A stretch of DNA of 64,000 nt from an uncultured Flavobacteriaceae bacterium (GCA_905181625.1 CAJIYJ010000005.1:124001-188000); one strand, 5' to 3'. Positions 1-10,411 are shown, numbered from the stretch's first letter. The notes: generated from the sequence alone by a model not told the origin. Program-made: numbers and translations.

Positions 1-1105
1 TGATAATAGTTCTACGCTTCAAAGCATATTAGACTCAAACGATGTAGACAAAATAAAACTTAAAAGAAAAGAAATAGCAGAATCGCAACAGGATTTTTTT
101 AATAAGCTTCTGGTTATAGATAATAAGCTAGATAAATTAAATACTAATCCGCAATTACCCATAGTTGAAGTTCTAGCAGTTAATCCTGTAATTTTTGAGC
201 ATTATGTTCAAGTTCAAGGAAGTGTTAAGTCCGATGAGTTAATAAATATTTTTCCAGAATTTTCCGGAGTTGCTAAAGCTATTTATGTGAAAAGTGGAGA
301 CGTCGTAAAAAAAGGACAGCGCTTAATAAAAATTGATGATGGCGGATTAAAAGAACAATTATCTCAGCTTGAAATAGGGTTTGAACTTACAAAAACAACC
401 TTTGAAAGACAGAAAAGATTATGGGATCAAAACATTGGAAGTGAAATTAAATTCTTGGAAACTAAGTCAATGTATGAAGCGCAAAAACAGGGAATAAATC
501 AATTGAAAAAACAAATTAAGAAAACATTGATTGAAGCTCCTTTTAGTGGAACTATTGATAATGTAGTAGTAAAAAAAGGTGAAGTAGTTTACCCCGGAAG
601 ATCTAATCTTATGATGCTTCTAAATTTAGATAATTTATATATCGAATCTAATGTTCCTGAAAAACATATCGCTTCTATTAATTCTGGTAACAAAGCTATT
701 GTTCACTTTCCTTTACTTGACAAAACTATTTCAACAACTGTTCGACAATCAGGGAGTTATATAAATCCCATTAATCGAACTTTTAAAATAGAAATGGATA
801 TTGAAAAAAACGATTTAAATATTAAACCTAATTTAAATTCCAAGGTAAAAATTAACGATTATTCTAATGACTCTGCATTAATGATAAATCAAAATTTCAT
901 TAGCATTGATAGTGATAATAAAGAATACGTCTATAAGATTTATAACAAAGATAACAAGACATATGTCTCTAAAACAATCATTTCTACGGGTAAAAATGAT
1001 GGAATAAAAATAGAGGTTCTATCAGGACTTAATGCTGGAGACAAAGTGGTTTCTGAAGGAGTTAGAAAATTAGTAAATAACGCTAGAGTTAAAATAATCA
1101 ATTAA
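1..1105 (+). CDS. RND efflux periplasmic adaptor subunit (HlyD/MFP family), 5' partial
   Basis: Membrane-fusion subunit that would link an inner-membrane RND pump to an outer-membrane channel. The frame is open from base 2, so the N-terminus with its signal lies outside the window. A GTG at 287 is internal, because the biotinyl-lipoyl half-motif (PEFSGVAKAIYVKSGDVV) starts upstream of it. Then come a coiled-coil hairpin, the second lipoyl half (IEAPFSGTIDNVVVKKGEVV) and a beta-barrel/membrane-proximal part ending in GLNAGDKVVSEGVRKL, the usual order for AcrA-like adaptors. The stop is 11 bases before the RND permease start, so the two form an operon. Substrate cannot be read from sequence. 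Confidence 0.9.
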   Translation, partial: DNSSTLQSILDSNDVDKIKLKRKEIAESQQDFFNKLLVIDNKLDKLNTNPQLPIVEVLAVNPVIFEHYVQVQGSVKSDELINIFPEFSGVAKAIYVKSGDVVKKGQRLIKIDDGGLKEQLSQLEIGFELTKTTFERQKRLWDQNIGSEIKFLETKSMYEAQKQGINQLKKQIKKTLIEAPFSGTIDNVVVKKGEVVYPGRSNLMMLLNLDNLYIESNVPEKHIASINSGNKAIVHFPLLDKTISTTVRQSGSYINPINRTFKIEMDIEKNDLNIKPNLNSKVKINDYSNDSALMINQNFISIDSDNKEYVYKIYNKDNKTYVSKTIISTGKNDGIKIEVLSGLNAGDKVVSEGVRKLVNNARVKIIN

Positions 1106-1116
1106 AAAATACTCAA

Positions 1117-4100
1117 TTGAACAATAAAGAAAAAGATTTTGCACCATCCTCTTGGGCAATAAATAACAGCACTACAATGTATGTTGTTATGGCGTTAGTT
1201 CTGTTTTTAGGAATTAACTCCTACTTTAATATGCCAAGAGAAGAATATCCTGAAATAAAAGAAAATATAGTATTTGTTAGCTCTATTTACCCTGGCAGTA
1301 CAGCTGAAGATGTTGAAAAACTTATCACAGAACCTCTTGAAGATAAACTTAAATCTGTAAATAATATTCTAGAAATAAAATCTTCTTCCAAAGAAAATTT
1401 TTCATTAATAATAATTGAATTTGATGATGGAATTGGATACACTGAAGCTAAACTTAAGGTAAAAGATGAAGTTGAATCTGCAGTAGCTAGCGAAGATTGG
1501 CCTATGTATAACAATGTAAAAGTTGATCCTAATGTGTTCAACATGACTTTTACAGAAGAAATGCCAATTGTGAATATAAATATTTCAGGAGATTACTCTA
1601 CTGAAAAACTAAAAGAATATTCTGAAATTTTACAGGATGAAATTGAAAGTTTAAATGAAATCAAGAAAGTTGATATTTCTGGTGCACTTGAAAAAGAAGT
1701 TGAAATTGCAGTAGACATTTATAAAATGATGGCTTCCAAAGTTTCCTTTTATGATATAATAAATTCAATTCAATCAGGAAACATCTCTATTTCAGCGGGT
1801 AATTTAAAAGCTAATGAACAAAGAAAAACGGTTCGAATCATTGGAGAAATAAGTTCTCCTTCAGATCTTGAAAATTTTGTTGTTAAATCATCATACAACA
1901 ACTCCGTATTATTAAGAGATATAGCCGAAATAAAATTTAAGGAAAAAGAGGTTACAACTTACGCTCGTGAAAAGGAAAAACCTGTTGTAATGTTAGTAGT
2001 CAAAAAAAGATCAGGACAAAACACTTTACTGGCAGTAGAAAAAATACGTTCTATTGTAGAACAAAATATAAACAATGTATTTCCAAAAAATTTAACCGTT
2101 TCAATAGCAAATGATCAATCTGAATTGACTGAAAATCAAGTTACAGATTTAGTGAATAGTATAATTTTTGGAGTTGTCATCGTTGTTTTAGTATTATTAT
2201 TTTTCTTAGGATTTAAAAATGCGCTTTTTGTAGGTATTGCTATTCCGATGTCAATGTTTATGTCTATTGCAATATTAGGTGCTTTGGGCAATACATTAAA
2301 CACTATGATTCTATTTGGTCTAATCCTCGGACTAGGGATGTTAGTTGATAATGCTGTTGTTGTTGTTGAGAATGTCTACAGGTTGATGGAAAAAGAAGGC
2401 ATGAACAGAATAGAAGCTACAAAAAAAGGCATCTCTGAAATTGCTTTTCCTATAATAATTTCTACGGCAACTACGGTCGCTGCATTTATTCCACTTGGAT
2501 TATGGCCTGGAAGAATAGGTAAATTTATGGTTTTTTTTCCGGTTACTCTATCGGTAGTACTATGCTCTTCACTATTTGTAGCCGTCTTTTTTAATTCGGT
2601 TTTAGTTTCAAGATTTATGAAAATTGAAGACACCAATATGCCAATAACAAAAATAATTAGACTTACATCAATACTTGGAATTTTTGGAATCTTATTTTTA
2701 ATATTAGGTTTTACAACAGAAGATTTAGAAATTGCTGGGTTTTATAGGTTTTTAGGATCCCTTCTGATATTTGTTTCTATAAATTTCTGGTTTTATAGAC
2801 TTTTTCTTAGAAAATTAGCAAATAACTTTCAATCAAGGTTCCTCCCAATTCTTGATAATTATTACGAAATTTTGCTCAAAAAAATATTAGTAGGGAAAAG
2901 ACCCTATTTGATCATCCTTTCAACTTTTATAAGTTTAATATTAGCTTTTATCAGCTTTGGAGAATCAGTTGGTAGTCAAAGAACTAGTATAGAGTTTTTT
3001 CCAGATGAAGATCCAAGACAAATAATAGTTTATGTAGAATATCCTGAAGGCACGGATATTTCCAAAACTAATAAAATTGCTAAACTGATTGAAGCAGATA
3101 TAAATTCTATTATATACTCTGATAAATATTATGATGAGTCTGGTTATAATTTTATGATTCAAAATAATATTTCGCAAGTTGGTGAAGGAACAGAAAATCC
3201 AGATAAAGAACTAGGAGGATTAGCGGAACTACCCAATAGAGCTAAAATCACAACTTCCTTTAGAGATTTTAAGTATCGTCAAGGGTTAAGCTCAAGAGAG
3301 GTAAGAAAAGAGATACAGCAAGCATTAAAAAACAAATACCCAGGAGTTTCCATAGCAGTTGAAAAAAATCAATCAGGTCCGCCTGTTGGTTATCCTATAA
3401 ATATTGAAATTACTGGGAAAGATTATAGTACTTTAATTGAAAAAGCTGAAAAAATTACTGAATATATTAATACAAGAAATATTCCTGGAATTGAAGAGTT
3501 GAAAATAGATGTTAATAAATCAAGAGTAACTAATCTAGTCCATATTGATAGAGAAAAAGCCGGTGAACTTGGACTTAGTGTTGGACAAATAGGTCAACAA
3601 TTAAGAGCAGCTCTTTTTGGGACTAAAGCTGGGATTTATAAAGAAAAAGGAGAGGATTATGATATCAATATTAGATTTAATAAAGACAATAGATATTCTG
3701 AAGATATACTGTATGACCAAAATTTAATCTTTAGGGATCCCGATAATGGGATGATAAAAGAAATTCCTATCTCAAGTGTAACTAGTAACTCTAGAACTAC
3801 CACTTTTAATGTTATCAAACACAAAGATTTCAAAAGAATTGTTACAATTTATTCTGGGTTATCTTCTGGCTATGTAGATGCTGGAGCTATTGTAAATCAA
3901 ATTGTTTCCGAAATGAAAAGCTTTAATGAAGATATCAGCATGATTGATATTGATTACACTGGTCAAATTGAAGAACAAAATAAAAATCAAGCTTTTTTGC
4001 TTAAAGCTTTTGGAACTGGTTTATTATTGATTTTCTTATTATTAATTCTACAATTTAACTCCATAAGTAAACCTACTATCATTATGATTGCAATAATCCT

Positions 4101-4596
4101 AAGTTTAATTGGTGTATTTGGATATCTCGCTATTTCCGGGAATTCTTTTGTAATCTTAATGACTATGATGGGAATAATAGCCCTTTCTGGAATAGTCGTT
4201 AATAATGGAGTTGTATTACTTGACTACTCAGAAATTTTATTAAACAGAAAAAAACTTGACGTCTCAAATAGTAAGAAAAAATTAATTGAACTTAAATACG
4301 AGTCAATTGTAGAATCATGTAAATCGAGATTAAGACCAGTTTTACTTACTGCTATAACAACTATTGGAGGTCTTGTTCCCCTATCTATTGGATTCAATAT
4401 TAATTTTTACACGCTGTTTAGTGATTTTAATCCAAATATTTATTGGGGAGGTGATAACTTCGTGTTTTGGGGTCCGCTTGCCACAACAGTAATATCAGGG
4501 TTAGTTGTAGCAACATTTTTAACATTATTTGTTGTTCCCTCTTTGTTTATGATGATTGAAAAATTTAAATTGTGGATTGGTTTAAGATATAGATAA
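1117..4596 (+). CDS. RND (AcrB/HAE1-like) efflux permease
   Basis: Proton-driven inner-membrane pump of 1159 aa, the normal length for the superfamily. It shows an N-terminal membrane helix (about residues 18-36), a periplasmic porter domain starting with the YPGSTAEDVEKLITEPLE motif, a helix bundle with GLGMLVDNAVVVVENVYR (the segment carrying the proton-relay Asp; here Asp-Asn rather than the Asp-Asp of AcrB), a second periplasmic domain, and a final helix bundle ending near residue 1150. The start is TTG at 1117, directly behind the adaptor stop; the protein opens at the expected place for this family. No TolC-like gene is visible; it may lie upstream of the window. Drug, metal or lipid substrates are all possible. 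Confidence 0.9.
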   Translation: MNNKEKDFAPSSWAINNSTTMYVVMALVLFLGINSYFNMPREEYPEIKENIVFVSSIYPGSTAEDVEKLITEPLEDKLKSVNNILEIKSSSKENFSLIIIEFDDGIGYTEAKLKVKDEVESAVASEDWPMYNNVKVDPNVFNMTFTEEMPIVNINISGDYSTEKLKEYSEILQDEIESLNEIKKVDISGALEKEVEIAVDIYKMMASKVSFYDIINSIQSGNISISAGNLKANEQRKTVRIIGEISSPSDLENFVVKSSYNNSVLLRDIAEIKFKEKEVTTYAREKEKPVVMLVVKKRSGQNTLLAVEKIRSIVEQNINNVFPKNLTVSIANDQSELTENQVTDLVNSIIFGVVIVVLVLLFFLGFKNALFVGIAIPMSMFMSIAILGALGNTLNTMILFGLILGLGMLVDNAVVVVENVYRLMEKEGMNRIEATKKGISEIAFPIIISTATTVAAFIPLGLWPGRIGKFMVFFPVTLSVVLCSSLFVAVFFNSVLVSRFMKIEDTNMPITKIIRLTSILGIFGILFLILGFTTEDLEIAGFYRFLGSLLIFVSINFWFYRLFLRKLANNFQSRFLPILDNYYEILLKKILVGKRPYLIILSTFISLILAFISFGESVGSQRTSIEFFPDEDPRQIIVYVEYPEGTDISKTNKIAKLIEADINSIIYSDKYYDESGYNFMIQNNISQVGEGTENPDKELGGLAELPNRAKITTSFRDFKYRQGLSSREVRKEIQQALKNKYPGVSIAVEKNQSGPPVGYPINIEITGKDYSTLIEKAEKITEYINTRNIPGIEELKIDVNKSRVTNLVHIDREKAGELGLSVGQIGQQLRAALFGTKAGIYKEKGEDYDINIRFNKDNRYSEDILYDQNLIFRDPDNGMIKEIPISSVTSNSRTTTFNVIKHKDFKRIVTIYSGLSSGYVDAGAIVNQIVSEMKSFNEDISMIDIDYTGQIEEQNKNQAFLLKAFGTGLLLIFLLLILQFNSISKPTIIMIAIILSLIGVFGYLAISGNSFVILMTMMGIIALSGIVVNNGVVLLDYSEILLNRKKLDVSNSKKKLIELKYESIVESCKSRLRPVLLTAITTIGGLVPLSIGFNINFYTLFSDFNPNIYWGGDNFVFWGPLATTVISGLVVATFLTLFVVPSLFMMIEKFKLWIGLRYR

Positions 4597-4628
4597 TATC
4601 TTCTTAAATTTATAATATATTTAATAAG

Positions 4629-6389
4629 ATGTATAGAACTCACGATTGTGGCGAACTAAGACTATCAGATTCAAATACTAAAGTAACTCTTTGTGGATGG
4701 GTTCAAAAATCTAGAGATAAAGGCTTCATGGTATGGATAGATCTTAGAGATAGGTATGGTATCACACAATTAATTTTCGACGAACAAAGAAGTTCCAAAG
4801 AATTATTTAACAAAGCAAAATCTATTGGAAGAGAATTTGTAATTCAAGTTAAAGGAAAAATTATTGAGCGTTCATCTAAAAATCTAAATATACCTACAGG
4901 AGAAATTGAAATTTTAGTTTCAGAACTGAATATATTAAATGAATCTAAAACTCCACCTTTTACTATTGAAGATGATAGCGATGGTGGAGAAGAATTGAAA
5001 ATGAAATATAGATATTTGGATATAAGAAGAAATCCAATAAAAGAAAAACTAATATTTAGACATAAAGTAAGCTCAGAAATAAGAAATTATTTGACTAAAC
5101 TAGATTTTATTGATGTTGAAACTCCTTATCTAATAAAATCTACACCTGAAGGAGCTCGTGATTTTGTTGTGCCTTCTAGAATGAATTCTGGAGAGTTTTA
5201 TGCTCTGCCACAATCCCCACAAACTTTCAAACAATTATTAATGGTTGGTGGATTAGATCGATATTTTCAAATTGTAAAGTGCTTTAGAGATGAAGATTTA
5301 AGAGCTGATAGGCAACCCGAATTTACTCAAATTGACTGTGAAATGTCATTTGTAAATCAAGAAGATATTTTAAACACTTTTGAGGGTTTAACAAAACATT
5401 TACTAAAAACAATTAAAGGATTAGATATTGATAAATTTCCTAGAATAACATACGATGAAGCCATTTCTAAGTATGGTTCTGACAAGCCTGATATTCGATT
5501 TGGGATGGAATTCGGAGAATTGAACAGCGTATCTCAACATAAAGATTTTAATGTTTTTAACTCTGCTGAATTAGTGGTTGGGATTTCAGTTCCTGGCGGA
5601 AACACATTTACAAGAAAAGAAATTGACAAATATGTTGACTGGGTAAAAAGACCTCAAATTGGGGCTTTAGGAATGATTTATGTTAGATGTAATGAAGATG
5701 GAACGTTTAAATCTTCCGTAGACAAGTTTTATGATCAAAAAGATTTAGGTAATTGGGCTAAAATAACTAACGCAAATAAAGGAGATTTAATTTTTATTTT
5801 ATCTGGAGATAAAAATAAGGTGCGAACTCAATTAAGTGCCTTAAGACTAGAATTGGCTGAAAATTTAAATTTAAGAAATCCTGAGGAATTTGCTCCTTTA
5901 TGGGTAACTGATTTTCCACTGCTTGAATGGGATGAAGAATCTAAAAAATTTCATGCTATGCATCACCCGTTTACATCTCCAAAATTAGATCAAATTGATC
6001 TGCTTGAAAGTAAGCCCGAGGAGGTTAAAGCCAACGCATATGATTTAGTGCTAAATGGAAATGAAATTGGAGGTGGATCAATTAGAATTCATGATAAAAA
6101 TATTCAATCACTAATGCTAAAACATTTAGGATTCTCCGACGAGCAAGCCAAAGAGCAATTTGGATTTCTAATGAACGCCTTTGAATACGGAGCTCCTCCT
6201 CACGGTGGAATTGCCTTAGGCTTAGATAGACTTGTCGCAATTTTAGATGGTCAAGAATCTATTAAAGACTACATAGCTTTTCCAAAAAATAACAGTGGAA
6301 AAGATGTCATGATTAACGCCCCTTCAAAATTAGGTGATGATCAGTTAGATGAACTATCCTTAGGCTTAAGAATTAAATCCCATGAATAA
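4629..6389 (+). CDS. aspS: Aspartyl-tRNA synthetase
   Basis: Class II synthetase charging tRNA-Asp, 586 aa, the bacterial length. Order: N-terminal OB-fold anticodon-binding domain (residues 1-105, with [20 protein letters not shown]), catalytic core with motif 2 ([18 protein letters not shown], about 220-237), the bacterial GAD insertion (about 275-410) and motif 3 ([13 protein letters not shown], about 533). Starts at an ATG 32 bases after the RND permease. A small membrane-protein gene overlaps its 3' end by 8 bases. Whether it is Asp-specific or also charges tRNA-Asn cannot be settled here. Confidence 0.97.
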   Translation: MYRTHDCGELRLSDSNTKVTLCGWVQKSRDKGFMVWIDLRDRYGITQLIFDEQRSSKELFNKAKSIGREFVIQVKGKIIERSSKNLNIPTGEIEILVSELNILNESKTPPFTIEDDSDGGEELKMKYRYLDIRRNPIKEKLIFRHKVSSEIRNYLTKLDFIDVETPYLIKSTPEGARDFVVPSRMNSGEFYALPQSPQTFKQLLMVGGLDRYFQIVKCFRDEDLRADRQPEFTQIDCEMSFVNQEDILNTFEGLTKHLLKTIKGLDIDKFPRITYDEAISKYGSDKPDIRFGMEFGELNSVSQHKDFNVFNSAELVVGISVPGGNTFTRKEIDKYVDWVKRPQIGALGMIYVRCNEDGTFKSSVDKFYDQKDLGNWAKITNANKGDLIFILSGDKNKVRTQLSALRLELAENLNLRNPEEFAPLWVTDFPLLEWDEESKKFHAMHHPFTSPKLDQIDLLESKPEEVKANAYDLVLNGNEIGGGSIRIHDKNIQSLMLKHLGFSDEQAKEQFGFLMNAFEYGAPPHGGIALGLDRLVAILDGQESIKDYIAFPKNNSGKDVMINAPSKLGDDQLDELSLGLRIKSHE

Positions 6390-6627
6390 AATTATTCTCA
6401 TGTCTTTCATTACTTCAATAATTGGAATATTTATTGGCTATTATTTTAAACTTGAAAACGAAATGCTTGGTGATAAAATAATTGGCATTAGCGTGATTAT
6501 TTTCGTGCTACTATTTATGCCCTTATTCATCTATAATAGTTGGAAAGGAAAAAAATTAAGTGACTATACTTTTAGTGAAGCAAATATTAAAAAAATGAAG
6601 TCAAAATCTTCAAAATCAATTAAATAA
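6382..6627 (+). CDS. Small two-helix membrane protein, unknown function
   Basis: 81 aa with two hydrophobic segments (about residues 4-20 and 33-52) and a Lys/Ser-rich basic tail. It overlaps the end of aspS by 8 bases, which suggests translational coupling, and a cold-shock gene with its own promoter follows. I do not recognise a family. The overlap and clean hydrophobicity pattern support a real gene. Confidence 0.6.
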   Translation: MNKIILMSFITSIIGIFIGYYFKLENEMLGDKIIGISVIIFVLLFMPLFIYNSWKGKKLSDYTFSEANIKKMKSKSSKSIK

Positions 6628-6647
6628 AAAGCTCTAATTAATATAGA

Positions 6648-6680
6648 TTTGTCTATATAATTATTTAATCACTACATTTG
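6648..6680 (+). promoter_or_regulatory. Bacteroidota-type promoter of the cold-shock gene
   Basis: TTTG at 6648-6651 (-33 element) and TACATTTG at 6673-6680, a perfect match to TAnnTTTG, separated by 21 bases. This is the spacing known for the primary sigma factor of Bacteroidota. The leader to the ATG at 6709 is about 20-25 bases. Confidence 0.7.
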
Positions 6681-6708
6681 CATCTTATAAATAAACAATT
6701 TTTAATTA

Positions 6709-6903
6709 ATGACTGGTACAGTAAAATTTTTTAATGGATCCAAAGGTTATGGTTTCATTACTAACGACGAAACGAGCGAAGACATCTTCGTTCACGCAAC
6801 TTCTTTAGATGGTATCCAACTAAATGAAGGCGACAAAGTAGAATATTCAGAAGAAGATGGTAAAAAAGGTAGAGTTGCGGCTGACGTAACACTAATCGAC
6901 TAA
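6709..6903 (+). CDS. Cold-shock domain protein (CspA family)
   Basis: Single 64-aa OB-fold nucleic-acid chaperone, full length for the family. RNP-1 reads KGYGFI (about residues 12-17) and RNP-2 reads DIFVHATSL (about 25-33). It probably melts RNA structures during cold shock or growth. Stand-alone transcript: a good promoter lies upstream and an intrinsic terminator just downstream. G+C is visibly higher than in its neighbours, as is usual for highly expressed small genes in such genomes. Confidence 0.95.
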   Translation: MTGTVKFFNGSKGYGFITNDETSEDIFVHATSLDGIQLNEGDKVEYSEEDGKKGRVAADVTLID

Positions 6904-6928
6904 TAATATTTTATTTCTTACATTATTA

Positions 6929-6954
6929 ACCCTCAGTCTACTGGGGGTTTTTTT
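6929..6954 (+). terminator. Intrinsic terminator of the cold-shock gene
   Basis: Stem ACCCTCAG / CTGGGGGT (one G-U pair) with a TCTA loop, followed by a run of seven T. It overlaps the last two bases of the convergent tadA gene. Confidence 0.8.
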
Positions 6955-7402
6955 ATTGCAATCCTCTTTTTTTTTTAAAAAAATCATCAATTAATTCTTT
7001 AGACTCTGCAGAAAGAAGTCCGTCAATAATTTTAGTTTTTGGATGAATTTTAGTTTTCATAGCCCTAAATCCTCTGTGGTCATCACTAGCGCCAATAACA
7101 ATTTTGGAAATTTGAGACCAGTAAAGTGCGCCTGCACACATTTGACAAGGCTCTAATGTTACGTAAAGAGTACAGTCTTTTAAATATTTCCCTCCTATGT
7201 AGTTAGCAGCTGATGTAATTGCTTGCATTTCGGCATGAGCTGTAACATCATTTAATGTTTCTGTTAAGTTATGAGCCCTTGCTATGATTTGATTATTACT
7301 TACGATTACTGCCCCCACAGGAACTTCATCTTTTTGAAGAGCAACTTTAGCTTCTTCAATTGCTCTTCTCATAAAATATGAATCATCATATAAATCTTTC
7401 AT
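6953..7402 (-). CDS. tadA: tRNA-specific adenosine deaminase (TadA-like)
   Basis: Zinc-dependent deaminase of 149 aa that would convert A34 to inosine in the tRNA-Arg anticodon. The catalytic motif HAEMQAI (His and proton-shuttle Glu) and the zinc motif PCQMCAGAL are intact, with VPVGAVIV upstream as in TadA. Guanine deaminases share this fold, but the length and the LYWSQISKIVIGASD segment fit TadA better. It starts 2 bases after the dgt stop, so the pair is cotranscribed. Confidence 0.88.
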   Translation of the reverse strand: MKDLYDDSYFMRRAIEEAKVALQKDEVPVGAVIVSNNQIIARAHNLTETLNDVTAHAEMQAITSAANYIGGKYLKDCTLYVTLEPCQMCAGALYWSQISKIVIGASDDHRGFRAMKTKIHPKTKIIDGLLSAESKELIDDFFKKKRGLQ

Positions 7403-7404
7403 GT

Positions 7405-8724
7405 CTAGCTCATTTTTTTATACCACTCCAAAGCTTTTCCATCAGTCAAACTAGCTATAAAACAACTAATGTCTAAAAGCTGAGTATAAAGATCTTTCTC
7501 TTTATGTAAATATGATTTAGGGATGCAGGCAAGTGCTAAATCATCAAGTGTAGTCGTATTATCTTCCTGATTATTAACCGCGGCTTTTACAAATACTTCC
7601 AATAGATGGTTAATAACCTGATACCCTTTTAACTCTTTTTCAATAACTTCTTCTGATTTATATACTTTCTCTACACTGATGTCAATGATATCTTTCATTT
7701 GAGCTTTAAAAGCGCTTTCCGATAAAATAGATTTTGAATAGTTTCCAGATAATAAAGATTCTTCATTTTTCATGAAAATATTGACAGCATCATTAATTAA
7801 AGTATTTACTGAAAGTGCCCTTAAGTAAGCTACTCTATCTGACTTATGTTCCAAAGAATTATACTTTTTAATGTCTATACTATCCTTTACCAATCTAATC
7901 AAGTACTCTAAAGCAAACTCTTCTGAAATCCATCCAAGGTTAATTCCGTCTTCAAAGTCTATTAATGTATAACAAATATCATCTGCTGCTTCAACTAAAA
8001 AAGCTAAAGGGTGTCTAGAGTAATCTCCCTTTAATTCATTCAACCCCAACTCACTTGCTACTTCATCAAAAAAATCGTTTTGTGAATTAAAAAATCCAAA
8101 CTTTTTGTCTTTAATATGTTTAGAAAATTTATTGGATATGGATCCCTTAGGATATTTAGTAAAAGCACCTAAAGTAGCATAGCTTAATCTCAATCCCCCT
8201 GGAATTCCAGTTTTATTTTCACTTATAATTTTAAATCCATTAGCATTACCTTCAAAATTACAAAGGTCTTTATATTGTTGTTCTGAAAGTTTTTCTTTAT
8301 ACTTTAAGCCATTACCATTTTTGAAAAAATCACCAATTGCCATTTCTCCACTATGTCCAAATGGTGGATTTCCAATATCATGAGATAAACTTGCAGCAGC
8401 TACAATAGCCCCAAAATCGTTACTTTGAAATCCGTATGTTTTATGCAAATAGGGATGTTTCTCGATTAATTTTTTTCCAACAATACGACCCAAACTTCTG
8501 CCAACTACTGAAACCTCCAGACTGTGAGTTAACCTTGTATGAACAAAGCTTGTTTTAGAAAAAGGAATTACTTGAGTTTTATCTTGAAGAGATCTAAATG
8601 CAGAAGAAAAAATAATACGATCGTAATCTACTTCAAAGCCAATTCTAGTTTCATCTTGTTCTATTCTAAGCCTCTTAAGGTTATCTCCTTGTCTTTTTAA
8701 CGATAATAATTGTTCCCAATTCAT
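7405..8724 (-). CDS. dgt: Deoxyguanosinetriphosphate triphosphohydrolase (dGTPase)
   Basis: HD-superfamily enzyme of 439 aa that hydrolyses dNTPs, classically dGTP, to the nucleoside and tripolyphosphate. The N-terminal RIEQDETRIGFEVDYDRI is typical. The metal-binding HD core shows HTRLTHSLEV (about residue 62) and SHDIGNPPFGHSGE (about 114), and a later AADDICYTLIDFEDG supplies further conserved acidic residues. First gene of a two-gene unit with tadA. With nrdAB nearby it fits nucleotide-pool control, but they are not in one operon. Confidence 0.92.
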   Translation of the reverse strand: MNWEQLLSLKRQGDNLKRLRIEQDETRIGFEVDYDRIIFSSAFRSLQDKTQVIPFSKTSFVHTRLTHSLEVSVVGRSLGRIVGKKLIEKHPYLHKTYGFQSNDFGAIVAAASLSHDIGNPPFGHSGEMAIGDFFKNGNGLKYKEKLSEQQYKDLCNFEGNANGFKIISENKTGIPGGLRLSYATLGAFTKYPKGSISNKFSKHIKDKKFGFFNSQNDFFDEVASELGLNELKGDYSRHPLAFLVEAADDICYTLIDFEDGINLGWISEEFALEYLIRLVKDSIDIKKYNSLEHKSDRVAYLRALSVNTLINDAVNIFMKNEESLLSGNYSKSILSESAFKAQMKDIIDISVEKVYKSEEVIEKELKGYQVINHLLEVFVKAAVNNQEDNTTTLDDLALACIPKSYLHKEKDLYTQLLDISCFIASLTDGKALEWYKKMS

Positions 8725-8769
8725 TTATGCAATTTAATAAATCATTTACAATATGGGAGAGATTAATTG

Positions 8770-8847
8770 ATAACATTAAGTTCACATTATAATGACTTAT
8801 TGATAATATTCATTTAACAATTAATTTAAATTCAATCTAGTTATTTG
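8770..8847 (+). promoter_or_regulatory. Putative Pho-box array and core promoter of the surface lipoprotein gene
   Basis: Octamers close to TTAACATT recur every 11 bp: ATAACATT at 8770, TTCACATT at 8781, a poor ATGACTTA at 8792, ATAATATT at 8803, TTAACAAT at 8814 and TTTAAATT at 8825. TTTG of a -7-like element (GTTATTTG) is at 8844-8847, exactly 30 bp after the start of the 8814 repeat. OmpR/PhoB-type regulators bind direct repeats with an 11-bp period, and the sequence resembles Bacillus PhoP (TTAACA) and cyanobacterial Pho boxes. The assignment to PhoB is an inference. Confidence 0.6.
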
Positions 8848-8880
8848 CAGTATTAATTAACTCAAAATAAAAAAATTATA

Positions 8881-10389
8881 ATGAAAACATTTTTAAAATT
8901 TCCCATTTTTACTTTAATCTCTGGAATGCTATTGTTTACCGCATGTAGTGATGATGATGATACATTAACAGACATTAATGCTGCTCCTGTGTCACAAAAC
9001 TTAAATGCTTCTGTTTCAGAGGGAAAGTCTCTAGACATCACATTAGTTGCCACAGATTCTGATTACGATGCTTTGACTTTTTCTATAGTTACTCCTCCTA
9101 CTTTAGGAACAGTGGTTATTACAGAAAATATTGCTAAATACACCCCAAATGAAAATGCAGATGGACTAGACACTTTTACTTATAAGGCAAACGATGGTAA
9201 TACAGACAGTGCTCCATCAACAGTAACTGTAACTGTAAATGGGTTTTTTATTTTAAATGGAACTTACACTAAAAACAAAATTTTAACAGCCGATAAAATT
9301 TGGAATTTAAAAGGGAGAGTGTTTATTGCTGATGGTGCTACATTAACTATCCCAGCTGGAACAATAATAAAAGCTGATGGTGGCACTGGTACTGATGCTA
9401 CTTTTATCTGTATTGCTAGAGGCGGGAAAATTGATGCTCAAGGAACTGCTGATAAGCCAATTGTTATGACTTCAATTGCTGACGACATTAAAGTCGGTGA
9501 AAAATATGGTTCAAATCTTACAATTGACAATAGAGGATTATGGGGTGGATTGCTAATTTTAGGAAAAGCTCCTGGATCCTTTAAAGGAGATGTTAGTGAA
9601 TATCAAATAGAAGGTATTCCTGCTTCTGAAACAAAAGGTTTATATGGAGGGTCAGATACTGCTGACAATTCAGGAACTGTAAAATATCTTTCTATACGTC
9701 ATGGTGGTGCTTCAATAGGTGCTGATAATGAAATTAACGGATTAACTCTAGGTGGAGTTGGGAATGGAACTACTATTTCTAACGTAGAAGTTGTAGCAAA
9801 TGTTGATGATGGAGTAGAATTCTTTGGAGGAACGGTAGATGCTTCGAACTTATTAGTATGGGGGCAAGGAGATGATGGATTAGATATCGACCAATCATAC
9901 GCGGGAAAAATTAGCAATTCAATAGTTATTCTTACTAAAGCTTCAGATCATGGGTTAGAAATAGATGGTCCTGAAGGATCAATGAAAGCTTCTTTCACTT
10001 TAGAAAATATAACTATTATAGCAACTGATGAAAGTACTAGTTCATATGCTGATTTCAGAAAAGGTGCTCTTGGTACTGTAACTAAAGTATATGCATATGG
10101 ATTTGCAAAAGGGTCTAATTTCGAACTTGATGCAACTGCTGATAGCACTAACTTCTCTGATGGAACATTAAACTTTTCAAGTATGGAAATCGTTGTTCCT
10201 ATTGATGATTCTTTAGCTGGGGGAGAGATATTTGATGACAAATCTGATTCTCCAGATGCTAATTTTGAAAATGCAAAAAATAAAGACGGAGTTATATTTG
10301 CAACAAATGTAACGCTGGGAGCTCAAACAGTTGGAGCTACAGTTTCTGACTTTGCTTGGACATTTGCTAATAACAACTCTGCATTCTAA
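8881..10389 (+). CDS. Surface lipoprotein with Ig/cadherin-like and parallel beta-helix domains
   Basis: 502 aa. Signal peptide with lipobox LFTAC; Cys22 is the lipidation site. It is followed by SDDDD, which resembles the acidic lipoprotein export signal known from Bacteroidota, so it is probably exposed on the cell surface. Residues about 30-118 form a tandem-95/cadherin-like domain (VATDSDYDALTF, DGLDTFTYKANDG). Residues about 120-502 are Gly/Asp-rich short strands (ADGATLTIPAGTIIKADGG, VDDGVEFFGGTVDASN) typical of a right-handed beta-helix. No catalytic motif is recognised. The promoter shares the Pho-like repeats of the receptor and porin genes, and the receptor follows after a terminator, so it likely binds a phosphorus substrate or calcium-linked ligand at the surface. 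The exact function is unknown. Confidence 0.75.
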   Translation: MKTFLKFPIFTLISGMLLFTACSDDDDTLTDINAAPVSQNLNASVSEGKSLDITLVATDSDYDALTFSIVTPPTLGTVVITENIAKYTPNENADGLDTFTYKANDGNTDSAPSTVTVTVNGFFILNGTYTKNKILTADKIWNLKGRVFIADGATLTIPAGTIIKADGGTGTDATFICIARGGKIDAQGTADKPIVMTSIADDIKVGEKYGSNLTIDNRGLWGGLLILGKAPGSFKGDVSEYQIEGIPASETKGLYGGSDTADNSGTVKYLSIRHGGASIGADNEINGLTLGGVGNGTTISNVEVVANVDDGVEFFGGTVDASNLLVWGQGDDGLDIDQSYAGKISNSIVILTKASDHGLEIDGPEGSMKASFTLENITIIATDESTSSYADFRKGALGTVTKVYAYGFAKGSNFELDATADSTNFSDGTLNFSSMEIVVPIDDSLAGGEIFDDKSDSPDANFENAKNKDGVIFATNVTLGAQTVGATVSDFAWTFANNNSAF

Positions 10390-10411
10390 AAAATTCATTT
10401 TTATATTAATT

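Noticed and set aside
2376-2636. Antisense open frames inside large genes (this and many similar ones)
   Set aside because: They lie wholly within well-supported genes on the other strand and show no family motif.
8881-10389. Lipoprotein as a SusD-like glycan binder
   Set aside because: It has no SusD/RagB helical repeats; its C-terminal part is beta-helix-like and the receptor is not SusC-type.
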